Positions 1-8,891 are shown, counted from the first letter of the stretch. The stretch: DNA of 64,000 bases from Ruegeria lacuscaerulensis (GCF_013034685.1 NZ_WQGO01000001.1:248001-312000); one strand, 5' to 3'. The notes: generated by a model from the sequence alone, not told the origin. Numbers and translations are program-made.

Positions 1-335
1 TGATCCAGCCCTGCGTCGTCACGCTAGAGCCGGTGACGACCCGGATCGACGTGCCCGTCACGCGGGTATTTCTGGCCGATTGGACCGCCCCCGATGAGGA
101 AGAGTTCGAAATCCCAGAAGGCGACGAGTCGGAGCCCTTGGGGTCCGAGATCGACCCAGCCATTGTAATGATCGAGGCGCTGTCGCTGTCCCTGCCCCAA
201 TACCCGCGCAAAGATGGTGCGGAACTGGAACAGGCCGACTATACAGAGCCGGGCAAACAGGCGATGACAGATGAAGATACCAAACCCTTTGCCGGACTTG
301 CCAGCCTGCGCGATGCACTGAAAAAAGACGAGTGA
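1..335 (+). CDS. DUF177 (YceD-like) family protein, C-terminal part
   Basis: The reading frame is already open at base 3 and continues to a stop at 335, so the gene starts to the left of the window. The first visible residues (QPCVVTLEPV) match the cysteine-containing block typical of the DUF177/YceD family, followed by an acidic stretch and a DPAIVMIEALSLSLPQYPR segment also typical of it. DUF177 genes usually lie directly before rpmF, as here. In E. coli and plants the family has been linked to 23S rRNA accumulation; that role is family knowledge, not visible here. The N-terminal half cannot be assessed. Confidence 0.85.
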   Translation, partial: IQPCVVTLEPVTTRIDVPVTRVFLADWTAPDEEEFEIPEGDESEPLGSEIDPAIVMIEALSLSLPQYPRKDGAELEQADYTEPGKQAMTDEDTKPFAGLASLRDALKKDE

Positions 336-541
336 CACGGGTCTGATTTCCTGTCATAGCACGCCCTCAGAAAAATCGCTTGAACATGTCGAGAATCGCA
401 GTATTTTCGCGCGCTCATCGGAATTTGGGTTGGACATTGCGGGGCTCGTCCCCTAAACGCGCGTCAAACCACGTAAAAAACGAAGAATGAAACCCGGTCG
501 GCAGCGAATCTGCGGACCCTCAGTAGACAAAGGTTGAGACC

Positions 542-748
542 ATGGCCGTCCAACAGAACAAAGTTTCCAAGTCGCGTCGCAACAACCGCCGCGCACACGA
601 CGCTCTGGTTGCTGCAAACCCGAACGAATGCGCAAACTGCGGCGAGCTGAAGCGCCCGCACCATGTCTGTGCGTCCTGCGGCCACTATGATGACCGCGAA
701 GTCGTCGCTCAGGCCGACGAAATCGACCTGGACGAAGACGCGGCCTAA
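542..748 (+). CDS. rpmF: 50S ribosomal protein L32
   Basis: A 68-residue protein of the large ribosomal subunit. It begins [19 protein letters not shown], the basic L32 N-terminus, and contains four cysteines in two CxxC pairs (CANC and CASC) that form the zinc knuckle of the C4 version of L32. The C-terminus is unusually acidic (EIDLDEDAA). It lies 206 bases after the DUF177 gene and 24 bases before plsX, the conserved rpmF-plsX-fabH order that ties ribosome and membrane synthesis together. The 206-base gap upstream contains no other gene that I can support. Confidence 0.97.
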   Translation: MAVQQNKVSKSRRNNRRAHDALVAANPNECANCGELKRPHHVCASCGHYDDREVVAQADEIDLDEDAA

Positions 749-772
749 GCCTTTCAAAGCGCAGGCCAAGGC

Positions 773-1861
773 ATGACGGAACAGCCCACGCAAACCGGAC
801 GGATCACCATCTCGGTTGACGCTATGGGCGGAGATTCGGGTCCCGCCGCAGTTGTGGCGGGGATCGCCAAATCGGCGGACAAGAACCCCGACATCGCGTT
901 CATCCTGCACGGGCCTGAGGCTGAGTTGCGCAAACTTGTTGCGAAACGACGTGTCCTGAATGGGCGCGTCGTTTTTCGTGATTGCACCGACGTGGTCACG
1001 ATGGAAGACAAGCCCAGCCAGGTTGTACGCCACGGCAAGCAGACCTCAATGTGGTCGACACTGGAATCGGTGCGCCAGGGCGAAGCCCATGGTGCGGTGT
1101 CTTGCGGCAATACCGGGGCGTTGATGGCGCTGTCGATGATGCGGCTGCGCAAATTGCCTGGCGTGAACCGCCCGGCGATCGCGATTCTGTGGCCTTCGCG
1201 CAACCCGCAGGGGTTCAACGTGATGCTGGATGTGGGCGCCGATGTACGCGCCGACGCGAAGGATCTGCTGCAATACGCGCTGATGGGCGCCTCGTACGCG
1301 CGCAACGGCATGGCGCTGGAACGCCCCCGGATCGGCCTGCTGAACGTAGGCACGGAAGAACACAAGGGCCGCGCTGAATTGAAAGAAGCGCATGCCATGA
1401 TCACGGACTTTGCGGATCAGGCGAGCTTTGATTTCGTGGGCTTTGTCGAAGGCAGTGATATCCCCGGTGACAAGGCAGATGTCATTGTAACCGATGGGTT
1501 TACCGGCAATGTCGCGATCAAGACCGGCGAAGGCACGGCCAGCCTGATCGGGGACCTTCTGCGTGAGGCGTTCAAATACTCGCCCCTGTCTCGGCTGGCG
1601 TCGGTTCTGGCCATCACCTCACTGAACCGGTTGAAGAAACGTATCGACCCACGCCGTGTAAATGGCGGGGTTTTCCTGGGCCTCAATGGGACTGTGGTGA
1701 AATCTCATGGCGGCGCAGATGCCACCGGAGTTTCGGCCGCCGTGAAACTGGCCTTTACCCTGGCACAGTCCGGGTTCTCTGAAAAATTGGCGGCACGGGT
1801 TGCATCGACAGTCGAGCTTGCACAAGATGCCGCCCAAGCTCCGTCCAAGGCGGGCGAATAA
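773..1861 (+). CDS. plsX: Phosphate acyltransferase PlsX
   Basis: Makes acyl-phosphate from acyl-ACP, the first step of phosphatidic acid synthesis by the PlsX/PlsY route; a peripheral membrane enzyme. At 362 residues it is family length. Visible family blocks are SVDAMGGDSGP near residue 16, GAVSCGNTGALMALSM near 107, DVGADVRADAKDL near 152 and VTDGFTGNVAIKT near 237. It starts at ATG 773, 24 bases after rpmF, and is followed after 21 bases by fabH, so rpmF, plsX and fabH are probably one transcript. Confidence 0.97.
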   Translation: MTEQPTQTGRITISVDAMGGDSGPAAVVAGIAKSADKNPDIAFILHGPEAELRKLVAKRRVLNGRVVFRDCTDVVTMEDKPSQVVRHGKQTSMWSTLESVRQGEAHGAVSCGNTGALMALSMMRLRKLPGVNRPAIAILWPSRNPQGFNVMLDVGADVRADAKDLLQYALMGASYARNGMALERPRIGLLNVGTEEHKGRAELKEAHAMITDFADQASFDFVGFVEGSDIPGDKADVIVTDGFTGNVAIKTGEGTASLIGDLLREAFKYSPLSRLASVLAITSLNRLKKRIDPRRVNGGVFLGLNGTVVKSHGGADATGVSAAVKLAFTLAQSGFSEKLAARVASTVELAQDAAQAPSKAGE

Positions 1862-1882
1862 CAAAAAAGGCAGTACCCCAAC

Positions 1883-2854
1883 ATGGCAGGCCGTTCAGTT
1901 GTTGTAGGTGTCGGACATTATTTGCCAGAGCGAATTGTGCCGAATTCCGAGTTCGAAAAGTCGCTTGATACCTCCGATGAGTGGATCAAGACGCGGTCCG
2001 GCATCGAACGCCGCCATTTCGCAGCCGAGGGCGAGACCACATCCGACATGGCCACAAAGGCGGCCGAAGCAGCGCTTGCCGATGCTGGACTGACGGTCGA
2101 CGACATCGACGCCATCGTTCTGGCCACATCGACGGCGGACCTGACCTTCCCTTCAGCGGCCACCATGGTGCAATCGCGGTTGGGTATGACCAAAGGGTTT
2201 GCCTTTGACGTTCAGGCCGTCTGTGCGGGATTCGTTTACGCTCTGACTAATGCCAACGCACTGATCCTTTCGGATCAGGCCAAGCGGGTGCTGGTAATCG
2301 GGGCCGAGACCTTCTCGCGAATCATGGATTGGACGGACCGGTCCACCTGCGTGCTTTTTGGCGATGGTGCGGGCGCGCTGATTCTTGAACGACAAGAAGG
2401 TGACGGCACGGCCGAAGATCGCGGTATTCTCGCCACTGATCTGAATTCCGACGGTCGCTATAAAGACTTGTTGTATGTAGACGGCGGCGTGTCGACGCAA
2501 ACAACGGGCTATCTGCGGATGAAGGGCAATCAGCTGTTCCGCCAGGCGGTTGAACGTTTGACCTCAACTGCCGAGACTTGCTTGGAAAAAGTGGGTTTGG
2601 GTCACGAGGATGTGGATTGGATTGTCCCCCATCAAGCCAATATCCGCATCATTCAGGGCACCGCCAAGAAACTGGGTGTTCCCATGGATCACGTCGTAGT
2701 CACCCTACAGGATCACGGCAACACCTCTGCGGCATCGATTCCCTTGGCCATGTCCGTGGCCAAGCAACGCGGCCAGTTCAAACCGGGTGATTTACTTGTT
2801 ACTGAGGCAATCGGTGGTGGATTGGCCTGGGGATCAGTCCTCCTTCGGTGGTAA
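1883..2854 (+). CDS. fabH: 3-oxoacyl-ACP synthase III
   Basis: Condenses acetyl-CoA with malonyl-ACP to start fatty acid synthesis in the cytoplasm. The protein has 323 residues. The nucleophile Cys114 lies in QAVCAGFVYAL; the catalytic His is in VPHQANIRI and the Asn in DHGNTSAAS, so the Cys-His-Asn triad is complete. The N-terminal TSDEWIKTRSGIERR block is also typical of FabH. It follows plsX by 21 bases. The next gene, ihfA, seems to have its own promoter in the 96-base gap. Confidence 0.97.
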   Translation: MAGRSVVVGVGHYLPERIVPNSEFEKSLDTSDEWIKTRSGIERRHFAAEGETTSDMATKAAEAALADAGLTVDDIDAIVLATSTADLTFPSAATMVQSRLGMTKGFAFDVQAVCAGFVYALTNANALILSDQAKRVLVIGAETFSRIMDWTDRSTCVLFGDGAGALILERQEGDGTAEDRGILATDLNSDGRYKDLLYVDGGVSTQTTGYLRMKGNQLFRQAVERLTSTAETCLEKVGLGHEDVDWIVPHQANIRIIQGTAKKLGVPMDHVVVTLQDHGNTSAASIPLAMSVAKQRGQFKPGDLLVTEAIGGGLAWGSVLLRW

Positions 2855-2897
2855 CAGGCGCAAAACGGCTTACACACAGACCTGCAATTCATTGATA

Positions 2898-2927
2898 TTG
2901 ACAGTGAATTTGCCCTGACCCTATGCT
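2898..2927 (+). promoter_or_regulatory. Probable sigma-70 promoter of ihfA
   Basis: A TTGACA -35 box (2898-2903) and a TATGCT -10 box (2922-2927) are separated by 18 bases and lie just upstream of ihfA. The -35 matches the consensus exactly. The placement between fabH and ihfA suggests that ihfA can be transcribed separately from the lipid genes. No start-site data are available. Confidence 0.55.
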
Positions 2928-2950
2928 CTACCATCAACAGGGGGATTGGC

Positions 2951-3253
2951 ATGGGCGACAAAACACTGACCCGAATGGATCTGAGCGAGGCCGTTTTTCG
3001 CGAGGTTGGCCTTTCACGCAATGAAAGCGCACAGCTGGTCGAAAGCGTTCTGGACCATATGTCCGACGCGCTGGTGCGGGGTGAGCAAGTCAAGATTTCG
3101 TCTTTCGGAACATTCAGCGTTCGGGACAAAACTGCCCGTATCGGCCGCAACCCCAAAACCGGGGAAGAGGTTCCTATTCAGCCACGCCGCGTGCTGACTT
3201 TCCGCCCGTCGCATCTGATGAAGGATCGCGTCGCCGCAGGGAACCGCAAATAA
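2951..3253 (+). CDS. ihfA: Integration host factor subunit alpha
   Basis: A 100-residue DNA-bending protein of the HU/IHF family that pairs with IHF beta. It has the family core [11 protein letters not shown] near residue 50 and the DNA-clasping beta arm with the intercalating proline in [12 protein letters not shown], then RRVLTFRPS. The N-terminal [16 protein letters not shown] is closer to IhfA than to HU. A GGGG-rich ribosome site precedes the ATG. It is followed after 18 bases by a MerR gene, an order (ihfA then a MerR-type regulator) also seen in E. coli and many alphaproteobacteria. Confidence 0.95.
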   Translation: MGDKTLTRMDLSEAVFREVGLSRNESAQLVESVLDHMSDALVRGEQVKISSFGTFSVRDKTARIGRNPKTGEEVPIQPRRVLTFRPSHLMKDRVAAGNRK

Positions 3254-3271
3254 GATCAGGACGGCAGCGCC

Positions 3272-3844
3272 ATGAGCAAGTCCCCAGACGCCTTTCGCAC
3301 GATCAGTGAAGTAGCGGACTGGCTGGGCGTTCAGGCCCATGTCCTGCGATTCTGGGAAAGCCGCTTCACGCAGGTCAAACCGGTCAAACGCGCCGGTGGG
3401 CGGCGCTATTACCGCCCCAATGACATGCGCTTGCTGGGTGGTATCAAAAAGCTGCTGCACGAGGATGGGATCACCATCAAAGGCGTGCAACGCATTTTAC
3501 GCGAACAAGGCGTGGCCTACGTCGCCTCATTGTCTCAGGGTTTGGAGGATGAGGCCAAGCCCGCCGCAACCGAAGACAACGTGGTAGTTCCCTTTGCAGC
3601 AAAGCCCGCACCCGCACCCCAAGAACAGATCTCGCTTGATTTGCCCGAGGCACCGGTGCCCGCAGCGCCCGTGCCGCCGCAGCCTGTTTTGGACAAGCTG
3701 GATGAGGCGCCGTTGCTGGGTGGCATCGCAACCCAAGCGTGGAATCGGACTGAATTTGACGATCAGCTGCTGCGTCAGATCGCGCCTGTTGCCCGTGACC
3801 TGCGCGCCCTTCTGAACCGAATTGAGAATCGATCGGCGGGATAA
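3272..3844 (+). CDS. MerR family transcriptional regulator
   Basis: A 190-residue regulator. The N-terminal winged helix (residues 8-75) reads [14 protein letters not shown], then [10 protein letters not shown] and the recognition block [12 protein letters not shown], followed by [15 protein letters not shown]. The remainder is a Pro/Ala-rich linker (about 95-150) and a C-terminal segment ending [20 protein letters not shown]. It lacks the metal-binding cysteines of MerR or CueR, so the signal is unknown. It probably shares the ihfA transcript (18-base gap). Confidence 0.9.
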   Translation: MSKSPDAFRTISEVADWLGVQAHVLRFWESRFTQVKPVKRAGGRRYYRPNDMRLLGGIKKLLHEDGITIKGVQRILREQGVAYVASLSQGLEDEAKPAATEDNVVVPFAAKPAPAPQEQISLDLPEAPVPAAPVPPQPVLDKLDEAPLLGGIATQAWNRTEFDDQLLRQIAPVARDLRALLNRIENRSAG

Positions 3845-3865
3845 GAAAAAGGCAATGTTTTCCTC

Positions 3866-3893
3866 TTGCCCCTGCCGGGAAAACCGTTATGAA
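3866..3893 (+). promoter_or_regulatory. Candidate promoter of tRNA-Pro
   Basis: TTGCCC (3866-3871) and TATGAA (3888-3893) are spaced by 16 bases and would start transcription a few bases before the tRNA at 3905. Neither box is perfect, so this is a position-based suggestion. Confidence 0.35.
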
Positions 3894-3904
3894 CACTCCA
3901 ACGT

Positions 3905-3981
3905 CGGGCTATGGCGCAGCCTGGTAGCGCGTCCGTCTGGGGGACGGAAGGTCGCAGGTTCGAGTCCTGCTAGCCCGACCA
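3905..3981 (+). tRNA. tRNA-Pro (anticodon GGG)
   Basis: A 77-base cloverleaf with encoded CCA. The acceptor stem pairs CGGGCTA with TAGCCCG; the discriminator is A. The anticodon stem TCCGT/ACGGA closes the seven-base loop CTGGGGG, placing GGG at positions 34-36. The T arm GCAGG-TTCGAGT-CCTGC is perfect. It reads CCC and CCU proline codons. No integrase gene or 3' tRNA duplication is seen next to it. Confidence 0.97.
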
Positions 3982-4042
3982 AATCACAACGACGTTTATG
4001 GCAGACAGGCCAGATCCCGCTCTGGCATCAGGGGGGATCGGA

Positions 4043-5122
4043 ATGACAGGTGTATGCCCAAACCAGCAGATCGAAGGCATGATTGCACGCGGTGAGATCA
4101 CCGCCGATCCCGCCGTAATCGACCCGCAGGTACAACCGGCCAGCCTTGACTTGCGTTTGGGAACAGTGGCTTACCGCGTGCGCGCCTCGTTTCTGGCGGG
4201 AGAAGGGCGCTCGGTCGCCGACCGTCTGGCCGAGTTTGAAATGCACCGCATCGACATTAACGACGGCGCGGTGCTGGAAAAAGGCTGCGTCTATCTGGTG
4301 CCACTGATGGAATCGCTCGCCCTGCCCGGCAGCGTCACCGCCGTGGCCAATGCCAAAAGCTCGACCGGGCGGCTGGATTTGCTGACCCGCACCATTACCG
4401 ATGGCGGCACCGAGTTCGACCGGGTGCCTGCGGGTTATACCGGGCCTCTATACGCTGAAATTTGTCCGCGATCATTCTCGGTCCTGGTGCGGCCCGGAAT
4501 GCGTCTGAACCAGATACGATTCCGTCAGGGCCAAGCGGTGCTAAGCGATGCGGAACTAAACGCGCTACACGCCGAGTCGCCATTGGTGGATGGACCGGCA
4601 GTGATTCAGGACGGATTGGGCTTTTCGGTCGATCTGCAACTGCCTGATACCGATCTGGTGGGGTATCGCGCCAAGCCACATACGGGTGTGATCGATCTGG
4701 ACCGGATCGGCGAATATGACCCGCAGGAATATTGGGAAGAGGTACGCACCACGGACGGTCGCATCATCCTCGACCCCGGCGCGTTCTATATTCTGGTCAG
4801 CCGCGAGGCGGTGCATATCCCGCCCATGTATGCCGCTGAAATGGCCCCCTATCTGGCCATGGTCGGTGAATTCCGGGTGCACTACGCCGGTTTCTTCGAC
4901 CCCGGTTTCGGCCACGCGGCCGCCGGGGGTGCAGGGTCACGCGGGGTGCTGGAAGTGCGCTGCCACGAGGCCCCGTTTGTGCTCGAACACGGACAGGTCG
5001 TCGGGCGTTTGGTCTATGAGAAAATGGCCGAAATGCCCACGCAGCTCTATGGCGCGGGCATTGCCTCGAACTATCAGGGACAAGGGTTGAAGCTGTCCAA
5101 ACACTTCAAGCCGGTTGGCTAG
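4043..5122 (+). CDS. dcd: Double-length dCTP deaminase-family protein (DCD N-terminal domain type)
   Basis: A 359-residue protein in which the dCTP deaminase/dUTPase fold appears twice. The first half holds PASLDLRLGTVAYRV and NAKSSTGRLDLLTR, then GYTGPLYAEICPRSFSVLVRPGMRLNQIRF; the second repeats the pattern with AAEMAPYLAMVGEFRVHYAGFFDPGFG and VLEHGQVVGRLVYEKM. Ordinary Dcd is about 190 residues and acts as a trimer, so this is a tandem fusion of the alphaproteobacterial PF06559 type, annotated as dCTP deaminase for dUMP supply. I chose ATG 4043, where a purine-rich GGGGGGATCGGA lies just upstream; an in-frame ATG at 3998 would add 15 residues. Which half is catalytic cannot be told here. 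Confidence 0.85.
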   Translation: MTGVCPNQQIEGMIARGEITADPAVIDPQVQPASLDLRLGTVAYRVRASFLAGEGRSVADRLAEFEMHRIDINDGAVLEKGCVYLVPLMESLALPGSVTAVANAKSSTGRLDLLTRTITDGGTEFDRVPAGYTGPLYAEICPRSFSVLVRPGMRLNQIRFRQGQAVLSDAELNALHAESPLVDGPAVIQDGLGFSVDLQLPDTDLVGYRAKPHTGVIDLDRIGEYDPQEYWEEVRTTDGRIILDPGAFYILVSREAVHIPPMYAAEMAPYLAMVGEFRVHYAGFFDPGFGHAAAGGAGSRGVLEVRCHEAPFVLEHGQVVGRLVYEKMAEMPTQLYGAGIASNYQGQGLKLSKHFKPVG

Positions 5123-5343
5123 AACTTCATAAAGCGACGCATCTGCCGGGTCATCTTCTGCGCTTGCCTCATGTTTTGAGACGGGCGTGGACCGCTGCTT
5201 TGTTTCTGTTGGCCTGTATCACCGCCCTGATCCGATTTGCCGCCCATACGGCTGGCCATATCAAAGCCCTTGTCCACGCCTTTATTGACCAGACGGCGCA
5301 TCACCTGACGCACGATCATATCGATCATTCGATTGGCATTCAT
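5119..5343 (-). CDS. Small basic conserved hypothetical protein
   Basis: A 74-residue protein starting MNANRMIDMIVRQVMRRLVNKG and ending with a very basic, methionine-rich tail (KMTRQMRRFMKF); the middle is a Gly/Gln/Ser-rich linker. Its ATG has a GGAG seven bases upstream. It lies 64 bases after scpB on the same strand and overlaps the end of the dcd-like gene by four bases, so it may be the last gene of the scpAB transcript. I recognise no domain. The two basic helices joined by a flexible linker could bind nucleic acid, which is speculation. Confidence 0.6.
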   Translation of the reverse strand: MNANRMIDMIVRQVMRRLVNKGVDKGFDMASRMGGKSDQGGDTGQQKQSSGPRPSQNMRQAQKMTRQMRRFMKF

Positions 5344-5407
5344 TGCTCAACTCCGTTTCCTGAACCTCAAAATAGGTGATCTGTCTGGCAACAAAAGGGC
5401 CGTTTGA

Positions 5408-6058
5408 TCACTCTTCCTCGAACAGTTCCACCTGATCTTCATCTTCTTCTTCGTCGCTGCCCTCTCCCAAGGGAATCGTACCCGGAGGTGGCCTGTTTTC
5501 CAGCAACCCTGCGGCGCGCAATTCCTGAAGCCCTGGAAGGTCGCGGGCGTTTTCCAGCCCGAAGTGATCCAGAAACTGCGGCGTCACCACAAATGTCACC
5601 GGCCGGCCCGGTGTCATACGACGGCGACCCAATCGAATCCACTCCATTTCCAGCAACTGGTCGATGGTCCCGCGCGAGACCGACACGCCTCGGATTTCCT
5701 CGATCTCGGCCCGCGTGCAGGGCTGGTGATAGGCCACGATGGCCAAAGTTTCGATGGCGGCACGGCTGAGTTTTCGTGTCTCAACCGTTTCCTTTTGCAT
5801 CAAAAAGCCCAGATCAGGGGCTGTGCGGATAGCCCAGGCCTCTCCCACGCGCACAACGCGCACGCCGCGCCCTTCATAGCGCTTGCGCAGCAGATCAACC
5901 GCTTGTGCCGCGTCGCTGCCGTGGGGCATCCGGGCTTCAAGATCGCTGATCGAAACGGGTTCAGCACTCGCGAACAGCACGGCTTCGACCATACGTTCCT
6001 GTTCGGCCAAGGGGGGCGCTTCGAACAGGGTGCCGGTTTCCTCAGAGGTTTCAGTCAC
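5408..6058 (-). CDS. scpB: Segregation and condensation protein B
   Basis: ScpB is the winged-helix kleisin-associated subunit of the SMC-ScpAB condensin that organises the chromosome. The protein is about 216 residues: ERMVEAVLFASAEPVSISDLEARM (first winged helix), then LSRAAIETLAIVAYHQPCTRAEIEEIRGVSVS (second winged helix), then GRPVTFVVTPQFLDHFGL; the C-terminus is highly acidic (EEEDEDQVELFEEE). I chose GTG 6058, which overlaps the scpA stop by eight bases and has AGAGGA nine bases upstream; an ATG at 6094 would overlap scpA by 44 bases and adds no conserved sequence. Confidence 0.93.
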   Translation of the reverse strand: MTETSEETGTLFEAPPLAEQERMVEAVLFASAEPVSISDLEARMPHGSDAAQAVDLLRKRYEGRGVRVVRVGEAWAIRTAPDLGFLMQKETVETRKLSRAAIETLAIVAYHQPCTRAEIEEIRGVSVSRGTIDQLLEMEWIRLGRRRMTPGRPVTFVVTPQFLDHFGLENARDLPGLQELRAAGLLENRPPPGTIPLGEGSDEEEDEDQVELFEEE

Positions 6059-6845
6059 GTGTTTCGGTCCTCTTGCGCAGATGGATCGGTGCAAAGGTTT
6101 CGCTTTGCTTGATCTCCATATGTCCTTCTTTCACCAGCTCCAACGAGGCCGCAAACGTCGCCGCCGTGGCCGAGCGCCGCCGCACCGGATCGGCATCCCA
6201 ACCGTCGGGCAGATAGGTCTCCATATCTGTCCAGACGCCCGCAAACCCGATCAAGGGGCGCATCCGTTCCAGCGCCTGCTCCATGGTAAAGACAGCATCA
6301 CGGTCCATGACAAAGGGGCGGAATTCATCGCGGGTGCGGATGCGAGCATAGCCCTGCATCAGGTCTAACAACGTGGCTGAATAGGTCACGGTGCGGATGC
6401 GGGTGACATCCTCACCCTGCCCGCGTTGGAAGAAATCACGCCCCAACTGATCCCGCGCCATCAATCGCGCAGCCGCGTCGCGCATGGCCTGCAAGCGTTC
6501 AAGTTGGAACGCCAGATGCGCGGCCAGTTCCTCGCCAGACGGTCCTTCGTCATCGGGATCGGGCGGCAGCAGCAGGCGGGATTTCAGAAAGGCGAGCCAC
6601 GCGGCCATGACCAGATAATCCGCCGCCAGTTCGATCCGCAGCGCACGGGCTTTTTCAACGAAGGTCAGATATTGCTGCGCCAGCGCCAGAACCGAGATTC
6701 TGCGCAGGTCAACTTTCTGCGTCCGCGACAGGGTCAGCAGCACGTCCAACGGGCCTTCAAACCCGTCAACATCAACAATCAGCGCCTCGGCGGCAAGCCG
6801 ATCCGCGACCGAGACCGGATCTTCGCTAAAAAGGTTATCGTTCAT
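6051..6845 (-). CDS. scpA: Segregation and condensation protein A
   Basis: ScpA is the kleisin that bridges the SMC heads. At 264 residues it shows the N-terminal family block VDGFEGPLDVLLTLSRTQKVDLRRISVLALAQQYL and the following AADYLVMAAWLAFLKSRLLLP helix pair, with a C-terminal winged helix around ATAATFAASLELVKEGHMEIKQ. It overlaps nagZ upstream by 11 bases and scpB downstream by 8, so the three are almost certainly translated from one message. Confidence 0.95.
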   Translation of the reverse strand: MNDNLFSEDPVSVADRLAAEALIVDVDGFEGPLDVLLTLSRTQKVDLRRISVLALAQQYLTFVEKARALRIELAADYLVMAAWLAFLKSRLLLPPDPDDEGPSGEELAAHLAFQLERLQAMRDAAARLMARDQLGRDFFQRGQGEDVTRIRTVTYSATLLDLMQGYARIRTRDEFRPFVMDRDAVFTMEQALERMRPLIGFAGVWTDMETYLPDGWDADPVRRRSATAATFAASLELVKEGHMEIKQSETFAPIHLRKRTETRD

Positions 6846-7842
6846 ATACCTGCCCGCCCATTAGGGCAGATAGTTCCGCCTCGGCGGCTTCGATGTCAAG
6901 TTCCACAGGCTTTTGCCGCATCGACAGCGCTTTTTCGGCGCGTTTTTGCGCTTGCGGGGTCATCTCGCCAGCGGCGTCCAGCACCTTGGCGCGGGCCTCG
7001 AACGTGCCGTTGCAATGCAGAACCACGTCGCAGCCCGCAGCCAGCGCTTGCCCGGCAATTTCTTCGGGCGTGCCTGACAGGGCTTTCATCGAGATATCGT
7101 CGGTCATAATCAACCCGTCAAATCCGATCTTGTCACGGATCAGCCCGATCATCGTAGGTGAAACCGTCGCCGGTTGCGGGTCGATCCGGTCATAGACAAG
7201 ATGTGCGGTCATCCCCATCGGCAGGTCGTTCAGCGCGCGAAATGGTGCGAAATCGGCCCCCTCCAGTGCTTCTTGATTCAGATCCACATGCGGCAGGTCA
7301 TGGTGGCTGTCCAGTGTCGACAAGCCATGCCCAGGCATGTGTTTGATGACCGGAAGAACGCCGCCGTCCAGATGCCCTTTGGCAACCGCGCGGCCAAGTT
7401 TCGCAACCTGTTTAGGATCAGAGCCATAGCAGCGGTTCTTGAGGAACGCATGGGTGTCGTCACGCGCCAGATCAACCATCGGGGCACAGTTGCTGTCGAT
7501 CCCAAGCTCGAACAATTCCAGTGCGATCAAGCGATAGCGCAGATACATCGCCCGTTCGGCCTGTTCCCCGGCCCGAGCCGCGTGATCCAGCGGCGGCGCC
7601 CATTCGCGGACCAAGGGCGCGCGCAGGCGCTGAACGCGCCCACCTTCCTGATCAATGGTAATCGGACAGTTGCGGCCCACCGCCTCGCGAAAGTCGTCAC
7701 ACAGTGCGCGAACTTGATCGGAGGTGTCGATATTTCGGGCAAAGAGGATGAACCCGAACGGGTTCATCTCGCGAAACAGTCTTTTCTCGTCGGATGTAAG
7801 CCGCAGCCCCTCCGCGTCCGAGATCGCAGCGCCGAATGTCAC
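6835..7842 (-). CDS. nagZ: Beta-N-acetylhexosaminidase (peptidoglycan recycling)
   Basis: A 335-residue glycoside hydrolase family 3 enzyme that removes GlcNAc from muropeptides in the cytoplasm. The diagnostic NagZ signature KHMPGHGLSTLDSH is complete, with the catalytic His on the flexible loop, and the nucleophile Asp is in IMTDDISMKAL. PITIDQEGGRVQRLR is another family block. Its ATG overlaps the stop of the upstream SPOR gene (ATGA, four bases) and its end overlaps scpA by 11 bases. The link of a SPOR protein with NagZ suggests a shared cell-wall role. Confidence 0.95.
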   Translation of the reverse strand: MTFGAAISDAEGLRLTSDEKRLFREMNPFGFILFARNIDTSDQVRALCDDFREAVGRNCPITIDQEGGRVQRLRAPLVREWAPPLDHAARAGEQAERAMYLRYRLIALELFELGIDSNCAPMVDLARDDTHAFLKNRCYGSDPKQVAKLGRAVAKGHLDGGVLPVIKHMPGHGLSTLDSHHDLPHVDLNQEALEGADFAPFRALNDLPMGMTAHLVYDRIDPQPATVSPTMIGLIRDKIGFDGLIMTDDISMKALSGTPEEIAGQALAAGCDVVLHCNGTFEARAKVLDAAGEMTPQAQKRAEKALSMRQKPVELDIEAAEAELSALMGGQVYER

Positions 7843-8891
7843 CGGGCCGCGACCGGGATACAGTCCGCCCCCTGCGCCTGAAGCGCGGCACAGAACTGAC
7901 GCGAGTCGCTTAGATCATCAAACCCCAAAACCCGCAGCCGATAGAAGGTACGTCCACCGCTTGTGGTTTTTTGGATAACCCGCTGTTTTCCATCCATATA
8001 CTCACCAAACCGACCGTTCAGGCGATCCCATTCCGATTGTGCAACCTGGGTGCTTTCATAGGCCCCAAGCTGGGCCATACGGGTGCCCTTTGAAAGGGTA
8101 TCAGCGTCGACATCCAAGCCAACAGCGGCCTTGACTGCCGCATTGATGGCATCTTCGGTGCTGCTGCTAGGTGTGATCGGGTTGCTGATCCTGCGTGCCG
8201 GGCGTGTGATGGGCCGCAGCGACCGGCGCACACCGGGCAGCGCTGCAATTGCGGGGTCCGGCAGTTGCGCTGCGTAGTCCGCAGGGTCAATCGCCGGTTC
8301 GTCGTCAAGCGCAAGCGACGCCAGTTGCACACCGTCCTGTGGCTGTTCAATTGGCTTGTCCGCCAGTTCAGCAACCACCGCATCCACGGCACCTTGGCGC
8401 AGTTGCGCCGCCTCTTGATCAGAGATTTCTTCTTCCACCAAGTGCACGGCCGGTGTGGGCTTCAGCGGTTCAACCGGCGTGTCTTCATCCGTTAGCGAAA
8501 CTGGCCGCGGCGCCAAAATCAAACGATCTGCAGGCGGCGCTGCGGTGCCGACGGCGGCCACTGCGTTCACCGCCAAGCCCTGATGATCTGCAGGTGTCCC
8601 ACCTGGACTTTCCGGCTGGATACGCATCGGCCCTTCGATCGCGCGGACAACCGGAACACCGCTGACATCGCGCATGACCAACTTATAGCCCCAAACGGCG
8701 ATACCGGCGACCAAAGCCAAGGACGCGGCCGCCCCCAGAAAATTCACGATCCGACCCAGGCCCGCTGCCTGCGGCGTCTCTTCATACCCGTGCATGTCGT
8801 CGGAATAATCGTACCCGCCCTGAACCGAGGGTTGATTCGTGTAATGCATCTGCTCGGGACGCATCTGTCCCGAGTAAACGTTATTTGCCAT
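7839..8891 (-). CDS. SPOR domain membrane protein
   Basis: A 350-residue bitopic inner-membrane protein. A tyrosine- and acid-rich cytoplasmic tail (1-45) is followed by one membrane helix (NFLGAAASLALVAGIAVWGYKLVM, about 49-72, written here only as a landmark region), a long Pro/Ala-rich periplasmic linker, and a C-terminal SPOR domain (about 268-350, QLGAYESTQVAQSEWDRL to FYRLRVLGF). SPOR domains bind denuded glycan at division sites. It sits 88 bases after argS and overlaps nagZ by four bases. Its exact role in division is not known from the sequence. Confidence 0.88.
   Translation of the reverse strand: MANNVYSGQMRPEQMHYTNQPSVQGGYDYSDDMHGYEETPQAAGLGRIVNFLGAAASLALVAGIAVWGYKLVMRDVSGVPVVRAIEGPMRIQPESPGGTPADHQGLAVNAVAAVGTAAPPADRLILAPRPVSLTDEDTPVEPLKPTPAVHLVEEEISDQEAAQLRQGAVDAVVAELADKPIEQPQDGVQLASLALDDEPAIDPADYAAQLPDPAIAALPGVRRSLRPITRPARRISNPITPSSSTEDAINAAVKAAVGLDVDADTLSKGTRMAQLGAYESTQVAQSEWDRLNGRFGEYMDGKQRVIQKTTSGGRTFYRLRVLGFDDLSDSRQFCAALQAQGADCIPVAAR

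Noticed and set aside
3905..4043. tRNA-Pro as an integration site
   Set aside because: No integrase gene, no repeat of the tRNA 3' end and normal core genes on both sides.
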